Of a DNA stretch of 64,000 bases, positions 33,340-41,527 are shown in pieces. This stretch comes from Faecalibacterium sp. An122 (GTDB lineage Bacteria > Bacillota > Clostridia > Oscillospirales > Ruminococcaceae), in assembly GCF_002160895.1 (NCBI RefSeq), contig NZ_NFLL01000013.1, forward strand, positions 1 to 64,000. The letters are read 5' to 3'. How positions within the stretch are numbered: the stretch's first letter is position 1; every line of letters begins with the position of its first letter. Both the position numbers and the translations under genes were made by a program. The notes beneath the pieces are model-generated. The model did not search any database and was not told the origin of the DNA. It saw only the letters and a list, made by a program, of their open reading frames with translations.

Positions 33340-34545
33340 TCAGGTGCGTTCGGCGACCAGCTGGAAACCGGCTTTGGCCAGCTCGGTGCGGATCTGCTCG
33401 ATCTGGGCGGCGTCGCGGGTCTCCATGCCCAGCTTGAGGAAACAGCTGGAGATGGGCATGTCGGGATCGGAACCGTCGTACTGAACCGATACCACGTTGC
33501 CACCGCACTCGGCCACAATCCGGGACACTTTGGTCAGCTGGCCCGGCTTGTCCTCCAGGGCAATGGTCAGATTGGACTTCCGCCCGCTCATCACCAGACC
33601 GCGGGTGATGACACGGCTGAGGATGTTGACGTCAATGTTGCCGCCCGACACCACACAGACCACCTTCTTGCCCTGAATGGGCAGCTTGTGGAACAGGGCC
33701 GCCGCCACCGGCACCGCGCCGGCTCCCTCGGCCACCAGCTTCTGGTTCTCCATCAGGGAGAGGATGGCCGCTGCGATTTCGTCCTCGCTGACGGTGACCA
33801 CCTCGTCCACGTACTTTTCGCACATTTCATAGGTCAGCTCGCCGGGGGTCTTGACCTGGATGCCGTCCGCAAAGGTGGAAGCGGTGTCCAGGGTCTGGTA
33901 CTTGTGCTGCTTCACCGACTGGTACATGCTGGGCGCACCCGCCGCCTGGACACCGTAGACCTTTACCTCAGGCCGCAGGGACTTGATGGTGAAGGCAATG
34001 CCGGCGATCAGGCCGCCGCCGCCGATGGGCACAATCACTGCGTCCAGGTCGGGCAGCTGGTCCAGAATCTCCAGACCGATGGTGCCCTGCCCTGCGATGA
34101 CCAGCTCATCGTCGTAGGGATGAATGAAGGTCATGCCGGTCTCGGCCTGGAGCTCCACCGCCTTGTCGTGGGCGTCGTCGTAGGTGCCCGGCACCAGACA
34201 GACCTCAGCGCCCAGGTTCTTGGTGTTCTCCACCTTCATGATGGGGGCGCCGTCCGGCATGCAGACAATGCTCTTGATCCCCCGGCGGGTGGCGGACAGG
34301 GCCACGCCCTGGGCGTGGTTGCCCGCCGAACATGCAATGACACCCCGGCTGCGCTCCTCCTCCGACAGCTGGCTGATCTTATAATAGGCGCCCCGCACCT
34401 TGAAACTGCCGGTCACCTGGAGATTCTCGGTTTTCAGGTAGATATGGCAGTCCTTGGACAGCAGGGGTGCCTCGATCAGGTCGGTGCGGCGGGCGATGTC
34501 CTTCAGCACAAAGGCAGCGTGGTAGATTTTATCCAGTGTAAGCAT
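33340..34545 (-). CDS. ilvA: Threonine ammonia-lyase with ACT domain
   Basis: PLP enzyme converting threonine to 2-oxobutyrate and ammonia, the entry to isoleucine synthesis. The 401 residues show the PLP lysine K49 in GSFKVRGA, the tetraglycine loop in PIGGGGLIAG, SGGNIDV, and a single C-terminal ACT domain (about 325-401). This short architecture is shared by catabolic TdcB-like and some biosynthetic enzymes. GGGAGAGGG precedes ATG 34545. It has its own strong promoter and lies beside the leucine operon and ridA. Confidence 0.92.
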   Translation of the reverse strand: MLTLDKIYHAAFVLKDIARRTDLIEAPLLSKDCHIYLKTENLQVTGSFKVRGAYYKISQLSEEERSRGVIACSAGNHAQGVALSATRRGIKSIVCMPDGAPIMKVENTKNLGAEVCLVPGTYDDAHDKAVELQAETGMTFIHPYDDELVIAGQGTIGLEILDQLPDLDAVIVPIGGGGLIAGIAFTIKSLRPEVKVYGVQAAGAPSMYQSVKQHKYQTLDTASTFADGIQVKTPGELTYEMCEKYVDEVVTVSEDEIAAAILSLMENQKLVAEGAGAVPVAAALFHKLPIQGKKVVCVVSGGNIDVNILSRVITRGLVMSGRKSNLTIALEDKPGQLTKVSRIVAECGGNVVSVQYDGSDPDMPISSCFLKLGMETRDAAQIEQIRTELAKAGFQLVAERT

Positions 34546-34564
34546 AATCCCTCTCCCAACAAAA

Positions 34565-34585
34565 TACAGGGCCGGGACGCCCTGT
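34565..34585 (-). terminator. Small leader hairpin before ilvA, possible attenuator
   Basis: On the minus strand, ACAGGGC (34585-34579), loop, GCCCTGT (34572-34566), then ATTTTGTT. A 7-bp stem plus a short T run lies between promoter and start codon. It may stop part of the transcripts; no leader peptide or antiterminator could be identified. Confidence 0.4.
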
Positions 34586-34617
34586 GTCTCTTTCTGTAAA
34601 AAGATCTGATAGACACC

Positions 34618-34646
34618 AGTATAGATTACATAAACTGTTTTGTCAA
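34618..34646 (-). promoter_or_regulatory. ilvA promoter
   Basis: On the minus strand, perfect TTGACA (34646-34641), 17 bp, TATACT (34623-34618). Confidence 0.85.
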
Positions 34647-34710
34647 ATGAAATCCTTTCACGACGCATTCCGGCTACCGTCGCCGGGGGCGCAGACCGGC
34701 CCCTCCAAAC

Positions 34711-34754
34711 GACAAAGACCCCCATCCGAGCCGCATCGGACAGGGGCCTTTGTC
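34711..34754 (-). terminator. Terminator of the leucine operon
   Basis: GACAAAGACCCCC and CCGA pair with TCGG and GGGGCCTTTGTC across a GCCGCA loop, 25 bp after the leuB stop. The T tract on the minus strand is short. Confidence 0.6.
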
Positions 34755-34778
34755 TCAAATAACAGGAAATCGCAGCGT

Positions 34779-35855
34779 TCAGTCCATCGCCTGAAGGATG
34801 GCGTCGCCCATGGCGGCGCAGCCCAGGCAGGTGCAGCCTTCGCTCATGTTGTCGGCGGTGCGCAGGCCGGCATCCAGCACCTTGCCCACGGCCGCCTCAA
34901 TGCAGTCGGCCTCGGCCGCCATCCCGAAGCTGTAGCGCAGCATCATGGCTGCCGACAGGATGCAGGCGGTGGGGTTGACCACGTCTTTGCCGGCAATGTC
35001 GGGGGCCGAGCCGTGGATGGGCTCATAGAGGCCCCGGGTCCCCTCGCCCAGCGAGGAGGAGGGAATCATGCCGATGGAACCGGTAATCATGGAAGCCTCA
35101 TCCGACAGGATGTCGCCGAACATATTCTCGGTGACGATGACGTCGAACTGGGCGGGATTCTTGACGATCTGCATGGCGCAGTTGTCCACGAACATCTCGC
35201 TGTACTCCACATCGGGATACTCGGCCTGGAGGCGGTGCATCACCGCACGCCACAGGCGGCTGGTGTCCAGAACGTTGGCCTTATCCACACAGCACAGCTT
35301 CTTGCGGCGCTTCTGAGCCGTCTCAAAGCCGATGCGGCCGATCCGCTCGATCTCATGCTCGGAATAGGGCATCAGGTCCACCGCCTGCTTTTCGCCGCTG
35401 GGCAGGGTGTCGGTGCGGTGCTCGCCGAAATAGACGCCGCCGGTCAGTTCCCGCACAATGATGAAGTCAATCCCCTGGGCCACAATCTCAGGCTTGAGGG
35501 GGCTGGCCGGGGCCAGCTGGGGCCAGATTTTGGCCGGGCGGCTGTTGGAGTACAGGCCCATGCCGGCCCGCAGGCGCAGCAGGCCCTTTTCGGGGCGCTT
35601 GTCGCCGGGCATCCCCTCCCACTTGGGGCCGCCCACCGCGCCCAGCAGAACGCTGTCGGCGGCCAGGCATTTGTCCAGCTCGTGCTGGGGCAGCGGGTCG
35701 CCGTATTTGTCGATGGCCTCGCCGCCCATGGCGGTGTCAATGTAGTGGAAGGTGTGGCCGTATTTCTCGGCCACCTTATCCAGCACCCGCAGGGCCTGGC
35801 GGACAATCTCGGGGCTGGCGCAGTCGCCCCAGATGACGGCAATGTTCTTTTCCAT
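34779..35855 (-). CDS. leuB: 3-Isopropylmalate dehydrogenase
   Basis: Oxidative decarboxylation of 3-isopropylmalate to 2-oxoisocaproate with NAD, the third leucine step. The 358 residues show LLGAVGGPKWE, YSNSRPAKIWP, the VRELTGGVYFGEHR block and EPIHGSAPDIAGK. The N-terminal motif, normally GDGIGPE, reads GDCASPE here, a substitution in a very conserved loop. It is the last gene of leuA-leuC-leuD-leuB, 15 bp after leuD. Confidence 0.93.
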   Translation of the reverse strand: MEKNIAVIWGDCASPEIVRQALRVLDKVAEKYGHTFHYIDTAMGGEAIDKYGDPLPQHELDKCLAADSVLLGAVGGPKWEGMPGDKRPEKGLLRLRAGMGLYSNSRPAKIWPQLAPASPLKPEIVAQGIDFIIVRELTGGVYFGEHRTDTLPSGEKQAVDLMPYSEHEIERIGRIGFETAQKRRKKLCCVDKANVLDTSRLWRAVMHRLQAEYPDVEYSEMFVDNCAMQIVKNPAQFDVIVTENMFGDILSDEASMITGSIGMIPSSSLGEGTRGLYEPIHGSAPDIAGKDVVNPTACILSAAMMLRYSFGMAAEADCIEAAVGKVLDAGLRTADNMSEGCTCLGCAAMGDAILQAMD

Positions 35856-35870
35856 GGCGGTATCCCTTTC

Positions 35871-36365
35871 TTACTTGGCGTTCTTGGCCTGGATGGAGTT
35901 CATCAGGCCGCCGGCGGCGATGATCTCCTGGATGAAGGGCGGGAACGGCTCGGCCTGAAAGACCGCGCCGGTGGTCTCGTCGGTGATGACGCCGGTGTCA
36001 AAGTCCACGCTCACCAGGTCGCCGGCCTCGATGGCCTCGGCGGCTGCCTCACACTCCAGGATGGGCAGGCCGATGTTGATGCTGTTGCGGTAGAAAATCC
36101 GTGCAAAGCTCTTGGCGATGACCACCGAGATGCCGCTGGTCTTGATGCACAGGGGTGCGTGCTCCCGGGAGGAGCCGCAGCCGAAGTTCCAGCCGCCCAC
36201 CATCACGTCCCCGGGCTGGACCTTGGCGACAAATTCCTTGTCGATGTCCTCCATGCAGTGGGAGGCCAGCTCTTTGGCGTCCTGGGTGTTCAGGTAGCGG
36301 GCCGGGATGATGACGTCGGTGTCCACGTTGTCGGGATATTTAAAAACATGACCTTTCGCGTTCAT
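35871..36365 (-). CDS. leuD: 3-Isopropylmalate dehydratase small subunit
   Basis: A 164-residue swivelling subunit of isopropylmalate isomerase. It begins with [22 protein letters not shown] and includes the substrate-contacting [12 protein letters not shown] motif. The length and motifs are those of the archaeal/clostridial LeuD type, shorter than the E. coli protein. It lies 21 bp after leuC, its partner. Confidence 0.95.
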   Translation of the reverse strand: MNAKGHVFKYPDNVDTDVIIPARYLNTQDAKELASHCMEDIDKEFVAKVQPGDVMVGGWNFGCGSSREHAPLCIKTSGISVVIAKSFARIFYRNSINIGLPILECEAAAEAIEAGDLVSVDFDTGVITDETTGAVFQAEPFPPFIQEIIAAGGLMNSIQAKNAK

Positions 36366-36386
36366 TGCAGTGTGCTCCTTTCGTCG

Positions 36387-37646
36387 TCAGACCGTGCGGG
36401 GGTCGGTGATATAGCCGGTGAGGGCCGAGGCGGCTGCCGTGGCCGGGCTGGCCAGGTAGACCTCGCTCTTGACGTGGCCCATGCGGCCCACGAAGTTGCG
36501 GTTGGTGGTGGAGACGCAGCGCTCGCCCTCGGCCAGGATGCCCATGTAGCCGCCCAGGCAGGGGCCGCAGGTGGGGGTGGAGACGATGCAGCCTGCATCG
36601 ATGAAGGCCTCGGCCCAGCCGCGGCGGATGCACTCTTTATAGACTGCCATGGTGGCCGGAATGATGATGCCCCGGACGCCCTTGGCGATGTGCTTGCCCT
36701 TGAGGATGTTGTAGGCGGCCTCCATGTCCTCCAGACGGCCGTTGGTGCAGCTGCCGATCACCACCTGATCGATCTTGATGTCGCCGCCCTCGCTGGCGGG
36801 GTGGGTGTTCTCGGGCAGGTGGGGATAGCTGACGGTGGGCACCAGGGCGGACAGGTCAATCTCGATGGTCTGCTCGTACTCGGCGTCGGGGTCAGCCTCG
36901 TAATAGACGGGGGTGCGCTGGCTGCGGCCGGCCAGATAGGCCTTGGTCACCTCGTCCACCGGGAAGATGCCGTTCTTGGCGCCGGCCTCAATGGCCATGT
37001 TGCAGACGCACAGACGGTCCTCCATGGTGAGGCTGGCCACGCCGGGGCCGGTGAACTCCATGGACTTGTACAGAGCGCCGTCCACGCCGATCTGGCCGAT
37101 GATGGAGAGGATCAGGTCCTTGCCCGAGACCCGCTCGGGCAGCGAGCCGGTGAGGACGAACCGGATGGCGGCGGGCACCTTGAACCATGCCATGCCGGTG
37201 GCCATACCGGCGGCCATGTCGGTGGAGCCCACGCCGGTGGAAAAGGCGCCCAGAGCGCCGTAGGTGCAGGTGTGGCTGTCGGCGCCGATGATGCAGTCGC
37301 CGGCGGTGACGATGCCTTTTTCAGGCAGGAGGGCGTGTTCAATGCCCATTTCGCCCACGTCGTAGAAGTTGAGGATGTCGTATTTGTTGGCGAAGGTGCG
37401 GCACTGCTTGGACTGGGTGGCGCTCTTGATGTCCTTGTTGGGGACGAAGTGGTCCAGGACGATGGCGATGTGCTCCTTGTCGAACACGCTGTCAAAGCCG
37501 GCCTTCTCAAACTCGTTGATGGCCACCGGGGTGGTGATGTCGTTGCCCAGGACGATGTCCAGCTTGGCGTTGATGAGCTGGCCGGCCTTGACCTGGTCCA
37601 GGCCCGCGTGAGCGGCCAGAATCTTCTGCGTCAGAGTCATTCCCAT
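36387..37646 (-). CDS. leuC: 3-Isopropylmalate dehydratase large subunit
   Basis: Aconitase-family [4Fe-4S] subunit that isomerises 2- to 3-isopropylmalate with LeuD. The 419 residues include [21 protein letters not shown], and the cluster cysteines in GSCTNGR and TCGPCLGG. The length fits the HacA/LeuC2 clade. Gap to leuA is 25 bp. GGGAG lies upstream of ATG 37646; a second ATG two codons later is also possible. Confidence 0.95.
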   Translation of the reverse strand: MGMTLTQKILAAHAGLDQVKAGQLINAKLDIVLGNDITTPVAINEFEKAGFDSVFDKEHIAIVLDHFVPNKDIKSATQSKQCRTFANKYDILNFYDVGEMGIEHALLPEKGIVTAGDCIIGADSHTCTYGALGAFSTGVGSTDMAAGMATGMAWFKVPAAIRFVLTGSLPERVSGKDLILSIIGQIGVDGALYKSMEFTGPGVASLTMEDRLCVCNMAIEAGAKNGIFPVDEVTKAYLAGRSQRTPVYYEADPDAEYEQTIEIDLSALVPTVSYPHLPENTHPASEGGDIKIDQVVIGSCTNGRLEDMEAAYNILKGKHIAKGVRGIIIPATMAVYKECIRRGWAEAFIDAGCIVSTPTCGPCLGGYMGILAEGERCVSTTNRNFVGRMGHVKSEVYLASPATAAASALTGYITDPRTV

Positions 37647-37671
37647 GATATGGTTCTCCCTTCATCCATTC

Positions 37672-39324
37672 TCACTTGTTGTTGATGGCCGACACCAGCG
37701 CCCGGATACCGGCCACAATGATGTCGGTGTCGGTGCCGGCGCCCCAGGTGGTGGTGCCGTCGCCCCAGACCAGGCCCACATAGGAGGCGGCGCGGGAAGT
37801 GGAGCCGCCGTCCAGGCTGTGCTCAGAGTACTGCTCCAGGTGGAAGTCCATGCCGGTGGCGGTCTGGATGGCGTTGGCCACAGCGTCCAGACGGCCGTTG
37901 CCGATGGCCACCACTTCGCGGGTGGAGCCGTTCATCTCCAGGGTGACCGATGCGGTGATGCCGCTCTTCTGGATGAAGTGGGCCTCGGCCACGTTGAGGG
38001 GTTTCTGCTTGTTGAGGTATTCCTGCTCAAAGATACGGCAGACCTCGGCGGCGGACAGTTCCTTGTGGCTGTGGTCGGACACGGCCTTGACCTTGTAGCC
38101 CAGATCCTCCCGCATTTTGGCGGGCAGGTTGTAGCCGAAGTTCTGTTCCAGCACAAAGCCGATGCCGCCCTTGCCGCTCTGGCTGTTGATGCGGATGACG
38201 TCGGCGTCGTAGGTACGGCCGATGTCGTGGGGATCGATGGGGATATAGGGGCAGGTCCAGCGGTGCTCGCCGTTGGCCTTGCGGTAGTTCATGCCCTTGG
38301 CGATGGCGTCCTGATGGCTGCCCGAGAAGGCGGCGAACACCAGCTGGCCGGCGTAGGGGCTGCGCTCATAGACATGCATCCGGGTGACCCGCTCGTAGGT
38401 CTCGCAGATGGCGGGCAGGTCGGAGAAGTCCAGCTTGGGATCTACGCCATGGCTGTACATATTCAGGGCCAGAGTGATGGCGTCCACATTGCCGGTGCGC
38501 TCGCCGTTGCCGAACAGGCAGCACTCAATTCGCTGTGCGCCCGCCAGGACGGCCAGCTCGGCGCAGGCCACGCCGGTGCCGCGGTCGTTGTGGGGATGGG
38601 TGGAGAGGATGACGCTGTCCCGGTTGTGGAGGTGGGCCGAGCAGTACTCGATCTGGCTGGCGTAGATGTGGGGCATGCTCATCTCCACCGTGACCGGCAG
38701 GTTGATGATCATGGGACGGTCGGGGGTGGGCTCCATGATGTCGATGACGGCGTTGCAGACTTCCAGAGCGTAGTCGGGCTCGGTGCCGGTGAAGCTCTCG
38801 GGGCTGTACTCAAACAGGAAGTTGCCCTCATATTCCTCGCTCAGCTGTTTGACCAGCTTGGCGCCGTCGATGGCGATCTGTTTGATCTCGTCCTTGGACT
38901 TGTGGAACACCTGTTCCCGCTGGGCCACCGAGGTGGAGTTGTAGAAGTGGATGACGGCCCGGGGAGCGCCCTTGACGGCCTCGAAGGTACGGCGGATGAT
39001 GTGGTCGCGGCACTGGGTCAGAACCTGGACGGTAACGTCCTCGGGGATCATGTTCTGCTCGATCAAAGTCCGCAGGAACTCATACTCGGTCTCGCTGGCG
39101 GCGGGGAAACCCACTTCGATCTCCTTGAAGCCGATCTTGACCAGCATCTGGAAGAACTCGATTTTTTCCTCCAGGCTCATGGGGACGATCAGAGCCTGGT
39201 TGCCGTCCCGCAGGTCCACGCTGCAGAAGGCGGGAGCGGTCTCGATGTGGTCTTTCTTGACCCAGCTGTCATAGCCGGCGGGTGCGGGGTAGTATCCGGG
39301 TGCGTACTTGGTGGCGTCCATCAT
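37672..39324 (-). CDS. leuA: 2-Isopropylmalate synthase
   Basis: Condenses acetyl-CoA with 2-oxoisovalerate, the committed step of leucine synthesis, in the cytoplasm. The 550 residues carry SVDLRDGNQAL, the GFKEIEVGFPAAS segment, the metal-binding HPHNDRG and the GNGERTGN loop, followed by the C-terminal LeuA allosteric domain (about 440-550) that binds leucine. Length matches the long class II enzymes. TAGGAGG eight bases upstream supports ATG 39324. It is the first gene of the operon and is controlled by the T-box leader upstream. Confidence 0.95.
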   Translation of the reverse strand: MMDATKYAPGYYPAPAGYDSWVKKDHIETAPAFCSVDLRDGNQALIVPMSLEEKIEFFQMLVKIGFKEIEVGFPAASETEYEFLRTLIEQNMIPEDVTVQVLTQCRDHIIRRTFEAVKGAPRAVIHFYNSTSVAQREQVFHKSKDEIKQIAIDGAKLVKQLSEEYEGNFLFEYSPESFTGTEPDYALEVCNAVIDIMEPTPDRPMIINLPVTVEMSMPHIYASQIEYCSAHLHNRDSVILSTHPHNDRGTGVACAELAVLAGAQRIECCLFGNGERTGNVDAITLALNMYSHGVDPKLDFSDLPAICETYERVTRMHVYERSPYAGQLVFAAFSGSHQDAIAKGMNYRKANGEHRWTCPYIPIDPHDIGRTYDADVIRINSQSGKGGIGFVLEQNFGYNLPAKMREDLGYKVKAVSDHSHKELSAAEVCRIFEQEYLNKQKPLNVAEAHFIQKSGITASVTLEMNGSTREVVAIGNGRLDAVANAIQTATGMDFHLEQYSEHSLDGGSTSRAASYVGLVWGDGTTTWGAGTDTDIIVAGIRALVSAINNK

Positions 39325-39383
39325 AGCGGTATCCTCCTAAACGATGCGTAAAATACGTCGAATCCCTGGCTGCGCATACAAAA

Positions 39384-39430
39384 AGGCCCTCGTCGCTCAG
39401 GGGGCGAAAGCCCTGAGAGACGAGAGCCTG
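39384..39430 (-). terminator. T-box terminator hairpin
   Basis: On the minus strand, AGGCTCTCGTCTCTCAGGG pairs with CCCTGAGCGACGAGGGCCT, then TTTTG. It competes with an antiterminator that uses the T-box bases. Confidence 0.85.
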
Positions 39431-39699
39431 TAAGTTCTTTTACAGGGCACCCGTGGTACCACTCTCTTTGCCGCAGATGATGCGGCCGCTCGACACGATC
39501 AGCCAGCCACTGGCGGCGAATCGCTGCCCCAATAACGGTGGGCATCCGTCGAAGCCTACTGGAAATGATCGTTCAGCTTCGCTGCTCAGGGGCCAGTAGC
39601 CGAAAGTTCCCACACCGCCTTACACCACCCGGCGGCTCTCTGCAAGCGGGACATCCTTCGATTTTTCCCCGTCAGCGCATTTGGTTGATTGCTAACATT
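39384..39699 (-). promoter_or_regulatory. Leucine T-box riboswitch controlling leuA-leuC-leuD-leuB
   Basis: On the minus strand the T-box sequence AGAGTGGTACCACGGGTGCC is at 39465-39446. Upstream is Stem I with the AG-bulge and terminal-loop features CAGAGAGCCGCCGGG and GGTGTAAGGCGG. In the specifier loop, by analogy with the glyQS T-box (codon, purine, about nine bases ending UGAGC), the codon is CTG (39596-39594) before GCCCCTGAGC; an overlapping CTA also reads leucine. Uncharged tRNA-Leu should stabilise the antiterminator and allow operon transcription. Confidence 0.9.
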
Positions 39700-39705
39700 G
39701 CGCTT

Positions 39706-39734
39706 ATTTTATCACTCTACGCTCCTAAAGTCAA
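39706..39734 (-). promoter_or_regulatory. leuA promoter
   Basis: On the minus strand, TTGACT (39734-39729), 17 bp, TAAAAT (39711-39706). It lies only 12 bp from the end of the repeat element at 39746. Confidence 0.8.
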
Positions 39735-39745
39735 CCCCGACTTTT

Positions 39746-39792
39746 CCGCTTTTTTGAAAAAAAGCTTGGCAAAAAACTTCACTGGGTACCAT
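39746..39792 (+). repeat. Left inverted end of the intergenic element
   Basis: 47 bp; inverted relative to 40637-40683 with four mismatches. A third copy, in the right-end orientation, lies at 33293-33337. Confidence 0.8.
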
Positions 39793-39840
39793 ACACTTTC
39801 CGGGTCTCCGACACTTCCGCGGGGCCTCTACGCCCAGGCT

Positions 39841-40143
39841 CGCACCCGGCGTTTGGGGCTGCGCCCCGGTTCGATGCAAACGGACTCAAAACCTGATTTT
39901 ACAGGTCAAGCATTGTCATCCGCTCTAGAAGGCTCCCGGCGTCTGGGGCTGTGCCCCGGTTCGATGCAAACGGACTCAAAACCTGATTTTACAAGTCAAG
40001 CATTGTCATCCGCTTTAGAAGGCTCCCGGCGTCTGGGGCTGTGCCCCGGTTCGATGCAAACGGACTCAAAACCTGATTTTACAGGTCAAGCATTGTCATC
40101 CGCTTTAGAAGGCTCCCGGCGTTTGCGTCTGTGGCGCGATGCG
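39841..40143 (+). repeat. 90-bp tandem direct repeat, three copies plus a partial fourth
   Basis: Copies at 39841-39930, 39931-40020 and 40021-40110, then about 33 bp of a fourth. Copies two and three differ at one base; copy one differs from copy three at five. Each unit contains GGGGCTGTGCCCC, GGTTCGATGCAAACGGAC and CATTGTCATCCGCTTTAGAA. Because 90 is a multiple of three, one frame stays open through all copies, but there is no ribosome site or credible start. Confidence 0.95.
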
Positions 40144-40306
40144 ATATAAGGTTTTCCCTGGCCTCATTTCATCGTACCGTCGACTTTTGTGATCCGCCCA
40201 GGGCCCTGCCGATGGTTCCCCAAAAGATCGGCCTGCACAGTTCCCGGACACACAGGGCCGCCGGCCGGGAACCTCATAAAGCGATAAAGTGTCTGAACCC
40301 CGACCT

Positions 40307-40643
40307 CCGGCAGGACTTGGTGAGGACTGCAGCAGTCAGCGCAGTACCAGATGAATCAGTCTCCACAAAACCATGCATCGTACCGCGCCGCAGGCGCAAA
40401 CGTCGTGTGAGCAAGGCGTGTTTGCCGCCGGCGGGAGTGTATAAAGAGCGGCCAGAGTTCATGGTACGCTGAAACCAGGCCGCCGGCAGGACTTGGTGAG
40501 GACTGCAGCAGTCAGCGCGGCACCAGATGAATCAGCCTCCACAAAACCATGCATCGTACCGCGCCGCAGGCGCAAACGTCGTGTGAGTAAGGTGTGTTTG
40601 CCGCCGGCAGGGGTGTATAAAGAGCGGCCAGAGTTCATGGTAC
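40307..40643 (+). repeat. Tandem pair of 161-bp units (176-bp period)
   Basis: CCGGCAGGACTTGGTGAGG begins copies at 40307 and 40483; both end in GAGTTCATGGTAC (40467 and 40643). They are nearly identical over 161 bp and are joined by a 15-bp spacer. A partial third copy of the first 30 bp lies at 33258-33290. Confidence 0.9.
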
Positions 40644-40683
40644 CCAGTAAAGCTTTTTGCCAAGCTTTTTCTCGAAAAAGCGG
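40637..40683 (-). repeat. Right inverted end of the intergenic element
   Basis: 47 bp, contains the palindrome CTTTTTCTCGAAAAAG-like hairpin; partner of 39746-39792. Confidence 0.8.
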
Positions 40684-40723
40684 GGTGATTTGTAAAGTTT
40701 GCATTAAAACAACCGGCTTAGCC

Positions 40724-40753
40724 TTGCATCTGCAGGTCAGTTTGTTGTACTAT
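40724..40753 (+). promoter_or_regulatory. Probable promoter of the ABC transporter operon
   Basis: TTGCAT (40724-40729), 18 bp, TACTAT (40748-40753), just outside the element. Confidence 0.5.
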
Positions 40754-40816
40754 TAGAGTAGCAAAAGAAACGCTCCTGCGCGGCGCGCAAAGATACGGAA
40801 AGCGAAGGTGGTATCC

Positions 40817-41521
40817 ATGGATGCATTTGTCAGTTTTTCGGACGTGTCGAAATACTACCAGACCGGCGACGTCCGGGTCGCCGCGGCGGATCACATGACC
40901 TTTCATGTCAACAAGGGGGAGTTCTGCGTCATCGTGGGCCCCTCCGGCGCTGGCAAGACCACCCTGCTGAATATGCTGGGCGGCATGGACCGCTGCGACG
41001 AGGGCCGTATTGTCCTGGACGGCGCCGAGGTCAGCCGCTTTGACGAAAAAGAGCTCACCGCCTACCGCCGGTACGACGTGGGGTTTGTGTTCCAGTTCTA
41101 TAACCTGGTACAGAACCTCACCGCCCTGGAAAACGTGGAACTGGCCATCGAGATCTGCCGCAATCCCCTGGACCCCGCCGAAACCCTGAAAAGCGTGGGC
41201 CTGGGCCAGCGGCTCAATAACTTCCCCGCCCAGCTGTCGGGCGGTGAACAGCAGCGCGTGGCCATCGCTCGCGCCCTGGCCAAAAACCCCAAGATCCTTC
41301 TGTGTGACGAGCCCACCGGCGCTCTGGACTACAAGACCGGCAAGTCGGTGCTGGCTTTGCTGCAGGATACCTGCCGCAAGACTGGCCGTACCGTCATCGT
41401 CATCACTCACAACACAGCCTTAACCGGTATGGCCGACCGGATCGTACAGGTGCGAAGCGGCCAGATCATCTCCAACGAGGTGAACGAGCACCCTGTCCCG
41501 GTGGAAGAGATCGAGTGGTGA
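40817..41521 (+). CDS. ABC transporter ATP-binding protein, MacB/LolD type
   Basis: A 234-residue ATPase with Walker [10 protein letters not shown], signature LSGGEQQR, Walker B ILLCDEPT and the H-loop histidine in VITHN. The Q-loop reads VFQFYNL, the form found with FtsX/MacB-type permeases. The start is ATG 40817; a GTG three codons upstream is an alternative. It pairs with the large permease that begins six bases after its stop. These transporters work by mechanical coupling and export or sense peptides, antibiotics or lipids rather than import small molecules. Confidence 0.92.
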   Translation: MDAFVSFSDVSKYYQTGDVRVAAADHMTFHVNKGEFCVIVGPSGAGKTTLLNMLGGMDRCDEGRIVLDGAEVSRFDEKELTAYRRYDVGFVFQFYNLVQNLTALENVELAIEICRNPLDPAETLKSVGLGQRLNNFPAQLSGGEQQRVAIARALAKNPKILLCDEPTGALDYKTGKSVLALLQDTCRKTGRTVIVITHNTALTGMADRIVQVRSGQIISNEVNEHPVPVEEIEW

Positions 41522-41527
41522 GCCAAC

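Larger units (their letters stand above)
39746..40683. mobile_element. Candidate non-autonomous element bounded by 47-bp inverted repeats
   Basis: The 938-bp segment begins with CCGCTTTTTTGAAAAAAAGC (39746 onward) and ends with its inverted copy (40683 backward). The two ends agree at 43 of 47 positions and share GCTTGGCAAAAA and ACTGGGTACCAT. Inside are three copies of a 90-bp tandem repeat and two copies of a 161-bp unit with a 176-bp period, and no transposase or other credible gene. No target-site duplication could be identified. It occupies the intergenic space between the leuA promoter and the ABC transporter and accounts for most of that 1.1-kb gap. A miniature element or a composite of older repeats are both possible. 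Confidence 0.55.

Noticed and set aside
39866-39885. GGTTCGATGC in each 90-bp repeat, resembling a tRNA T-arm
   Set aside because: No acceptor, D-arm or anticodon stems can be built around it.
39841-40110. CRISPR array
   Set aside because: The copies are contiguous 90-bp units without unique spacers, and no cas genes are present.
39538-40149. 203-codon frame with 30-residue repeats across the 90-bp array
   Set aside because: It starts inside the T-box leader, has no ribosome site, and stays open only because the DNA repeat length is a multiple of three.
40274-40704. Paired 60-90 codon frames in the 176-bp repeats (both strands)
   Set aside because: They follow the DNA repeat, lack ribosome sites, and read through non-coding element ends.
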